DNA from: Omphiscola glabra | Lineage: Eukaryota; Mollusca; Gastropoda; Lymnaeidae | NCBI GenBank assembly: GCA_964017045.1 | Contig: OZ024795.1 | Location: 26,279,366-26,343,365, forward strand | Direction of reading: 5' to 3' | Length of the DNA: 64,000 bases | Shown here: positions 55,848-64,000 of the stretch, piece after piece | Layout: each line of letters begins with the position of its first letter | Position numbering within the stretch: position 1 is the first letter of the stretch | Notes under the pieces: model-generated | Told to the model about the DNA's origin: nothing | The model's database searches: none | The model's input: the letters and a program-made list of their open reading frames with translations, nothing else | Position numbers and translations under genes: made by a program

Positions 55848-58800
55848 AGTTCAGCAAACTCGCGTAACAATCTTTTAGCGTAAATGATTCACATCCACCG
55901 AAAACAAAAAAAAAATTAGGCAATCAGATAATTGTTTTAAAAACGTATGTTCATCTGTTTAGCCCAAATATATCTGTTGATTGTTTAACTTCGGTGACGA
56001 CTCCACTTCTGAGTCTTACCTGGCCCGATCTCTTTTCCCCCAGCCACGTTTTAGCACCCTTTTTTAACATTTGAACTTTAGAATGTTCTCCCACCCCCCC
56101 CCGAGTCCCCCCCACACTTGTTTATCTAGATACGGCGAGGCGTTCTTTGGACTCGATACACAGTGTCAATATGTGTGTCTGTGGTGTCCGGGTCACAAGA
56201 CACATCTTTTAAAATGTTTTAATTTTCTAATGGATACTAAATTAAAAAATATACTCACTACGGATGTTATTCATTATGGTACATTTCAGTTTAAAATATA
56301 TATATATATATATAGGGTTTTTTTCTTGTTTACATTATACGATGTTTAGGAATAATTGTAATTAATGTCTGTGAAGAATTTTTATTTCTGTTTGAATAAT
56401 GCTTAAAACTTAAAGTTGATGAACGAAAACAAATTTCTTTAATAGTATTTTACCTCAAACAATATGAGGTATTCGATGACAGGATCCCATCACTGGGGCT
56501 GAATGCATTCGTCCCCAGGTGTAAGTGGGCACATTTAGTTTAATAAAGAAACATCAGCAACACCCCCCCCCAACCTCCTTTTTCATAACATTATAGGTAC
56601 TAATTGTATTTTTGCTAACACATCTCCCGGTGTTATACTCAGTGTCGCGTGTAGGTGACTAACATTGTTTGTTGAAGTAGGCAGTGGCGCATTCATAAAA
56701 TAAATGGTAATGGGTTCCTTTAAATGCGCATCCCAAACCAAATGATTAGATGTGTATTCATTAATGAAAAACTATACAGCATCGCATGACTGTCATATCT
56801 TCATAACATCTAGTTATAACAGACTTCATATAACACTAAACAACAGATGCGGTGCCATAGGCCGCTTGCAAAATTCCCAAATAAGAACACATTAATAGGA
56901 GATCATCCTCGAATCCCTAATAAGAACAATAATGCATACACGGAGTCGTTATTTCTATGAGACAGGGGAGCCATGTTGACATTGACATATGTCAAAGCGG
57001 CAACCTGGTGCGCACACACTAGACCAACAGGCATGGGGAGCAAGCAACGTTTAAAGATCTCAGAGATTTACTATATATTCTACATGAAATAGCAATTGAT
57101 AGTTTTGTATTTAAGCCAAGGTGAACTAGCTTAGGAACGGGCGGGGGTGACACTTTTTGTTCTATATATATTAAGGGGGTAGCCAACTGTAGAGTTTTTC
57201 CTTGGTTGTAAGGGGGGGGGGGGTGGGGCTGCAAAGCTCTAGGTCCGCTCCGGCTGATACAAACTCTATCTACGCCACTGCACAGGTGTAAACTCAAGGC
57301 TACATACCTACATGCTGCAGTGGTGCAACACACTTAAAAATAGATAGCCAAACATGCTATGTAAAATGATCCTTAAAGTCTTCCCCCCACCACCCATCCC
57401 CCCACCCCCGGTCATTAATGATGCGTCTCGATTGTTAACTGTTTTCTGAGCTGGATGCACAACATGATCACATGACACGTGTCGCTATTTCAGGACCTCA
57501 AATTTAGGTCAGTCCTTCAGAGCGTTATCATTACTCATCTACTCTATACAGTTCACGGGAAAGGTAAGTTGAACTTTAGACAATCAATTTTTACCTACAG
57601 TTCTTAAGTGCGTCTCAACCTAACAACTTGTTTGAATTATCTCAATTTCTTATTTAATTCATTTCTACTTATCTTCATTTCTAAGTTAAAGCGTGTTTTA
57701 TTTTTGATTATTTACATGAAACAGGGTATGAATTTTAAAAGGAAAAAAAAAACCTTTTTTTTTAAATTGTACAAAATGAGTTATTAGAATTGAATGAGAA
57801 GTGCATTGGGCTAGATTTAGAAATAGTGTGTAATTAGATCGAACATTTTTTACACTGGGACACTGTTGAATATATAACCATCAAAACTTGGTATAATGTT
57901 ATGCTTTTTTTCGACGTATCTCATCACTATTTTAGATTTAGGCATAAATCCCCAAATATTTGGTGATGGCTTATGTATATAAAAAAGACTTTTACAATAA
58001 AATCATGCAGCTAAATTGTTTTAAACTAAATAATTGGATTGCTGGCATCTCGCTGTAAGGACACGCATATAAAGACGGAAGGAGGCCTAACAGTTCGTTG
58101 GCCGGCTGCCCCGCTCATTAATGAGTCTAGTCATTTTTAAGACGTATTCACCAAATTACGAACGGCTCTTACGTTACTCCGCATGGGTACAATCGATACC
58201 AAGGAAACGTGCGTGCATGTCGTCGTAATTGGGGTCACGTTAGTTCTCGTGGCGACACGTCAGGGTCATTACGCCACGTGAGGAATATTTGAGTAAGGCG
58301 ATGAAAGTTAGATACAAGCTTCTCAAACTGTGGTACTTTCTGTTGCGTTGCTGTGGTTGGTGGCGCCTGGGGTGGCCAAGATGTTTGCCGCCCTGCAAGA
58401 AAAAAACATGAATTCGGCACAAAATGCCAGCCATCCATATAAAGAAAAAAGTGCCGTCTGGACTAGACCGCCCCCTCCACACCCCAACTTCCTACGACAC
58501 TGGTTGTAAATTATATTTGTTCCAGTGATAAAAAGAGATCTAACAAAATACATTTATTGATATCCAGTGTATATTTTGCTAGCATCCGTCCGTCACAATA
58601 TGACGATAGTGTTGACTTCGCTGGACGACATCACAAAGCCTGGGATTTTTCGTTATAGGAAGGTTGGCTGGTTCCGTTGACAGCAAATTGCCTCTCTTCA
58701 CGTACCTCGATAACCGAAAGGGAACATCACATGTGGATGATACATCAGTAGTGTCGCAGGAGTTGCCGGAATACCAGTGTGTCAAGGTTATCGGCCAACG

Positions 58801-60247
58801 GGGCTCCATCTCCGGGTTTGAATTCGGAGTCTGACTTCTCATAGATGAGTTGCCGTACCAGGTTAACGAGTCCCCTCCACCTGGTGTGATGGTGATGCGT
58901 TTGCTTGTCTGTGCCACAACATATCTAATGCCAATAATGAACATGGTCGTGGTAAATATTGTCAAAAAAATTTGAGAAGCTCGGTTCTAGATAACACGCA
59001 AAGTAAAGTGACCAAAGCGCAGATATTGTATCTGATGTAGAGAAATTATGAGGATGCTTGAAGAGCATTACGTGAGGACGATCTCCTCATAATCTCTAAC
59101 AAACAAGTCTGCGACACACCGATTTTTTTAAAAAATAAGGTTACTTTTGTAATAGACAGAGGTGACATGAGTCTTGAATTAATATCTCACACTTGAAATA
59201 AAGAAATATCGTATATAAACTAGATCCTCGCATTTCAACTCTGTTTTTCGCTGTACAAACAAAAACGAATTAATTCAGTTTTCGACTCAATTGATGAGAA
59301 TAAAAAATAAATATCCGTTTTAGAGCTTTAGCCAAACACATTATAATAGTTATGCGTTCAAATTTCCTGCATAACTTTAAAATCTTGCTATAAATTCAAC
59401 TGGCTGCGAAACTCGGGTTTCATGTTTGCAAATTGTCCATAAATTTATTGACAATCCTTAATAAATTTGAGCAAAATGACTTTCATAAAAGTCCTTACGG
59501 ACTTAAGGGTGTCCTTTTAAAAAAATGAGATATATTATCAAGCATATTATCAGGGTTTTAAATCGAAACTAAACAGGAATTTTCAACGTTTGTAATTTCT
59601 TCATAATTATGATCATGGTGAGTCTTAATTCACCGCACCGGGTGACACCATCTTAAGAGGGTGACATCAAATTGAAAAACTGCATTGTTACAGAGCACAC
59701 ACTGCTCAGTTTAACCTACATTTATGAAAGGATAACCCATCACACGTTAAAGTTTCAATACATGTAACCAATCAAAATGAGTGATTTGTTACAATTTCAA
59801 GGCTGATTCGTCAGAAATGAGGTGTCCCTATAATTATCTCAGAAAAAAACCACGATTTGACCAAGATTCAACGCCGATTGAAGTGCTCGGAAAATTTCGT
59901 ATTTTAAACTCTCTTTGAGAACTGCAGAGACGTTTGTGAAGGAAACTCGTCTGCAAGGTCCTTATTAAATCTGCATGCCGACATCTGGGAATTCCTCAAT
60001 GAAGGGATCTTTTATAAATAAAGCGAAATAATTATTCTTTTAAAAACCCTTGACGTCATTCTTAAGTAGTTCACAACGATTCTATTGCATATTTCTAGTT
60101 TATGTTGTGACATATTATACTGGTAGTTATGTATATAATCACACTTTAGTCTTTAGACTTGTTTGTAAATAAGCTTATTTGAATTATTATGCTTTTCTGT
60201 CCTCTGTGACACGTTTTTTAAATATGTATTTAAAAAAAAAAAAAAGA
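55848..60247. other. Intergenic or 5' part of the chitinase gene
   Basis: This contains a SINE-like copy (58,740-58,925, minus), further CAGTGGCG-type transposon ends (56,682; 57,280), and long G/C runs. A promoter-like segment lies near 57,480-57,562: CACGTG E-box, TCAGTC initiator-like word, then AAAG|GTAAGT as a donor. The chitinase signal-peptide exon should lie here but I could not identify it. Confidence 0.45.
58740..58925 (-). repeat. SINE-like dispersed repeat, copy 2
   Basis: The reverse complement matches 22,915-23,095: GGGGACTCGTTAACCTGG, AATTCAAACCCGGAGATGGAG, CCGGCAACTCCTGCGACAC. A B-box-like AATTCAAACCC follows an A-box-like TTAACCTGGTA. A 128-codon ORF across it is therefore repeat, not gene. 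Confidence 0.5.
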
Positions 60248-62347
60248 CTTGACACTTGTACCCAACACCGTATCCTGCAAGTCTCTACCTGACGGAGTCA
60301 CTCTCTCCGATCCCAAGGACTGCTCCAATTTCATCAAGTGAGTGCGTCACGCTAGTTTTCTTGTGTGGTAATAAATCGATAAGAGGTTATAGCTGGGCAC
60401 CGTGTAAAGAAAGACCGTCCACAAATATGCACATTCAAGGAGAAAATAATTTTCATCAAAGAAACGGCTCGAAACGTTGTTTCGGTTGCTAAAACTTACT
60501 GTCAGCGGACTCATTTACAAGCATATTTATATATGAATGCTGTTTTACTGATGAAGGCATATGCTGAAAAGTTTACATTTGTATTCTGTGTTATCATTAT
60601 TAAAGCTGAGAGGATGTTCTTACATTTACAAACATTGTTTGTGTCTCCTTAAGAAGAAATATCTTGTTCCACTACTTACTGACTCATTTACAATAGATTC
60701 ATAATCCACTGTTCAAACTATTCATTTATTGTGTAACGGCTGGTCATAAACGAATAAATCTGCATCACATTAGTTCATTTTATCAGATTTTTTAAAGTAA
60801 CTTATTTACCCTGCATCCATTTTTCTCCATCAAATTCTACCCTTCAAATCGCTCAACAGATGCGCCAATGGCCGGGCAGTTGCACAGAGCTGTCCAGTGG
60901 GGCAGTACTACAACCCACTGATATATCAGTGCGATTTCTCTTCAATAAAATGGTGTTTGAACACACGGGTGAGTCACTGTATAACAAAAAAAAGGATATT
61001 TGATGAATGGTTTACATGCAAGAACAAATATTTGGTTTTACTAAAAACTTATGATCGTTCTGTCAATAGGATAGTACTGAGAAAAGGTGAAGGAAGTGTG
61101 TGCGCTTTTTCAGTTCATATATTGAACTATTTCAACAGGACATTGAATAACATGTATGTAGAAGAATAAAAATGAAATCGTTTTTAAATATGTCTTTAAA
61201 ATTTAATTCACGTATAGGAGGACTATAGACAAGGCGGTGTTCTTAAATTAAAGAACAGAAACATTTTTAATCTAAAAATTGCTCAAGCCGCTCTGAACAA
61301 AAGCTCTTCACCGGATCCCAGACGATTATCCAAGATCAAGAAGACGCCATCATTCGGCGCACCGCTTTTGTTTACCAAGTCACCGAGAGCGCCCTGGAAA
61401 ATAAAGTATTTAAATGTGAATTCCAGTAGAGAGCGAAAACTTCTTTTTCTGCTTACGAATAACAAAACGAATATCAAATACAGAGAAGAATTCCCAGTCA
61501 AGTGGGCAAGTGACTATAAAAAGTTATTGACGAAAAACAGTTCGAAACACGTGACTGGTCAGAGTGACGGACACGACCGCTTTAAGGGAAGTGACGCACT
61601 TAAGAAAGAAACCTCGAAACTAGATGGTCAGAGAGGCACATCTCGAACCACTAGAATATTGGTCAATAATAGTAAGATTACCAGCCAGCATCAGCCTTAT
61701 GTGGGGAAACAAGGCATCTGGTATTTCAAAACGGGCAATGTTGAATCTAAGGGAGGACAACCGGCTTCACTCCCTGGCTTGAAATGGGTTGTTGTCAGTA
61801 ATGTTGGTGGGAACAGGAGACGGGTCCTGACAATCAACAAAAAACAAACCGCGGAGAACCATGTGAAGAAATTCAACGATGGCAATTTACTAAACCCGCA
61901 TCTCATTGGGTTCACAAAATCAAAACAGGGAGGAAACCTTAATAGCAGCAGAAGTAGCTCCATCAGAGACGTATTGAAAGATATTGTTCTAAAGCAAAGA
62001 CTGCAGGCGTTAAAGCACAACAACACGACTTCTCGCACAATTTTAACCAGCAGGGTAAAAAGTTTGCTAGCTGGTAGCATCAAATCGACCCTACCAACGA
62101 GTCTGGTCAAGATCACCAAGCAGATCACGTCAGCAACGCCCCGGCACCGAGACCAGGCGGGCAAAATGCTCGTCTGCTACTACACCAACTGGGCGCAGTA
62201 CCGTCAGGGCGCCGCCAAGTTTCTGCCCGAGGACATTGACCCAAACCTCTGCACCCACATCCACTACGCCTTTGCCAAGCTGAACGAGAGCAGCGAGTTG
62301 GCTCCCTTTGAATGGAATGACGAGAGCACGCCATGGAGTGTGGGAAT
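60248..62347 (+). CDS. Chitinase, 5' part: CBM14, basic linker, start of GH18 domain
   Basis: Three exons are visible: about 60,248-60,337, 60,860-60,968 and 61,218-62,347, with matching phases. Exons 1-2 join into one CBM14 (peritrophin-A) chitin-binding domain: SCKSLPDGVTLSDPKDC, NFIK|CANGRAVAQSC, QYYNPLIYQCDFSSIKWC. The third exon holds about 310 residues rich in Lys, Arg, Ser and Asn with no recognisable domain. It then starts a glycosyl hydrolase 18 domain (LVCYYTNWAQYRQGAAKF, IDPNLCTHIHYAFAKL). The catalytic DxxDxDxE motif would lie downstream of the window. The acceptor of the first listed exon is preceded by an A run and is uncertain. A signal peptide must be further upstream. Secretion and chitin hydrolysis are inferred from the family. 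Confidence 0.85.
60538..60625 (+). mobile_element. Retroelement 3'-end-like fragment, second copy
   Basis: CTGATGAAGGCATATGCTGA, later TGTGTTATCATTATTAAAGCT, parallels 4643-4720 in reverse orientation. It lies in the intron between the two CBM14 exons. Confidence 0.4.
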
Positions 62348-62379
62348 GTGAGTTTTTTTTCTTATAAAACACATTCTCG

Positions 62380-63390
62380 GCGATAGGTTTTTACATTGAC
62401 GAGTTTACCTGTCACTTTGTTGTGATTTGAAAACAAGTTTACCTGTCACTTTGTTGTGATTTGAAAACAAGTTTACCTGTCACTTTGTTGTGATTTTAAA
62501 ACAAGTTTACCTGTCACTTTGTTGTGATTTGAAAACAAGTTTACCTGTCACTTTGTTGTGATTTGAAAATAAGTTTACCTGTCACTTTGTTGTGATTTGA
62601 AAACAAGTTTACCTGTCACTTTGTTGTGATTTGAAAACGAGTTTACCTGTCACTTTGTTGTGATTTTAAAACAAGTTTACATGTCACTTTGTTGTGATTT
62701 GAAAACAAGTTTACCTGTCACTTTGTTGTGATTTGAAAACACGTTTACCTGTCACTTTGTTGTGATTTGAAAACAAGTTTACCTGTCACTTTGTTGTGAT
62801 TTGAAAACAAGTTTACCTGTCACTTTGTTGTGGTTTGAAAATAAGTTTACCTGTCACTTTGTTGTGATTTGAAAACGAGTTTACCTGTCACTTTGTTGTG
62901 ATTTTAAAACAAGTTTACATGTCACTTTGTTGTGATTTGAAAACAAGTTTACCTGTCACTTTGTTGTGATTTGAAAACACGTTTACCTGTCACTTTGTTG
63001 TGATTTGAAAACAAGTTTACCTGTCACTTTGTTGTGATTTGAAAACACGTTTACCTGTCACTTTGTTGTGGTTTGAAAATAAGTTTACCTGTCACTTTGT
63101 TGTGATTTGAAAACAAGTTTACCTGTCACTTTGTTGTGATTTGAAAACGAGTTTACCTGTCACTTTGTTGTGATTTGAAAACGAGTTTACTTGTCAATTT
63201 GTTGTGATTTGAAAACGAGTTTACTTGTCAATTTGTTGTGATTTGAAAACGAGTTTACTTGTCAATTTGTTGTGATTTGAAAACGAGTTTACTTGTCAAT
63301 TTGTTGTGATTTGAAAACGAGTTTATCTGTCACTTTGTTGTGATTTGAAAATGAGTTCACCTGTCTTTGTTGTGATTTGAAAGAGGAAAT
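62380..63390. repeat. 34-bp minisatellite, about 29 copies
   Basis: The unit GAAAACAAGTTTACCTGTCA plus CTTTGTTGTGATTT starts about 35 bases after the chitinase donor site. Variant units (ACGAG, ACACG, AATAAG; TTGTCAATTTG towards the end) recur in blocks, showing multi-unit duplications. Confidence 0.96.
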
Positions 63391-63458
63391 GATTCAGGGC
63401 CGGTATGTTTTAACACGTTAAAGGTATGTATCGATTGTCATTCTTCGGCTATAAAAAA

Positions 63459-63491
<33 letters not shown>

Positions 63492-63544
63492 CTATGGTTA
63501 TGCTTTGAACAATGAGAAAGTTTTTAGCTAAATTCACCTGTCTC

Positions 63545-63957
63545 AAGAACAGCACACACTAATGTCTCTATTACAGTACACACTAATGTCTTAATTAAAG
63601 CACATACTAATGTCTCAATTACAGCACACACTAATGTCTCAAGTACAGCACACACTAATGTCTCTATTACAGTACACACTAATGTCTTAATTAAAGCACA
63701 TATTAATGTCACTATTACAACACACACTAATGTCTCAAGTACAACACACACTAATGTCTCTATTATAAAACACACTAATGTCTATATTACATCACACACT
63801 AATGTCTCTATTACAACACACACTAATGGCTCTATTACAGCACACACTAATGTCTCTTTTACAACACACACTAATGTCTCTATTGCAGCACACAATAATG
63901 TCTCAATTACAGCCCACACTAATGTCTCAATTGCAGCACGCACTAATGTCTCAATAC
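63545..63957. repeat. 24-bp minisatellite, about 17 copies
   Basis: The unit CACACACTAATGTCTCTATT plus ACAG repeats within the same chitinase intron. The multiple-of-3 length opens frames on both strands. Confidence 0.94.
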
Positions 63958-64000
63958 ACATAATATAGAAAATGCTGACTGGATGGTTTATTAAAACCAC

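Noticed and set aside
56682..57280. Single 600-bp MITE with CAGTGGCG ends
   Set aside because: The two ends share only about 11 bases and the flanking 8-mers do not match, so they may be ends of different elements.
58579..58965. 128-codon minus-strand ORF with a signal-peptide-like start
   Set aside because: Most of it aligns with a dispersed SINE-like repeat that also occurs at 22.9-23.1 kb.
61697..62164. 155-codon minus-strand ORF opposite the chitinase exon
   Set aside because: Antisense shadow of the basic linker and GH18 coding sequence.

Overview
The window is animal (metazoan) nuclear DNA. It is AT-rich, its genes are split by GT-AG introns, and introns and intergenic DNA are full of decayed retrotransposons, small inverted-repeat transposons and minisatellites. 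A gastropod mollusc is the best guess. The gene types fit (polycystin-1-like receptor-channel, chitinase with peritrophin-type chitin-binding domain), and one short hAT element closely resembles the SPIN family as I recall it, which has been reported from a freshwater snail. That species guess is inference; nothing in the sequence proves it.

Region 1 (1-21,496, plus strand) is the 3' part of a polycystin-1-like gene. I could chain twenty coding exons in a consistent reading frame. They run from the GPS motif through the first membrane segment, the PLAT domain, ten more membrane segments, the extracellular polycystin (TOP) domain and the cation-channel core to a stop codon. The 5' end lies outside the window. 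The GPS has lost its cleavage residues, and the pore filter reads L-G-H instead of the L-G-D of polycystin-2. The introns hold a solo LTR with target duplication, three RTE-like retrotransposon remnants, a Ty3/gypsy integrase remnant and several minisatellites.

Region 2 (21.5-29.2 kb) has no gene I can support. It holds a 9-bp repeat with a 279-bp higher-order period, a SINE-like element, a MITE, a 33-bp satellite of about 1.1 kb, a 31-bp satellite and a reverse-transcriptase fragment.

Region 3 (29.2-55.7 kb) is a tandem segmental duplication with layout A-B-A'-B'. Each A block carries, on the minus strand, a gene for the same unrecognised, cysteine-rich, secreted or membrane-anchored glycoprotein. 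The first copy is an intact 624-codon intronless ORF with a TATA box. The second has two frame-breaking deletions and a mutated TATA box. After the duplication, unit 1 received a 4.2-kb endonuclease/RT/RNase H retrotransposon (13-bp target duplication) and unit 2 received the SPIN-like element, for which block A preserves the empty site.

Region 4 (about 60.2-62.3 kb, plus strand) is the 5' part of a chitinase gene: one CBM14 chitin-binding domain split over two exons, a long basic Lys/Arg/Ser-rich stretch, and the start of a GH18 domain, cut off by an intron filled with 34-bp and 24-bp minisatellites.

A recurring oddity is the number of unrelated minisatellites whose unit length falls between 30 and 36 bp.
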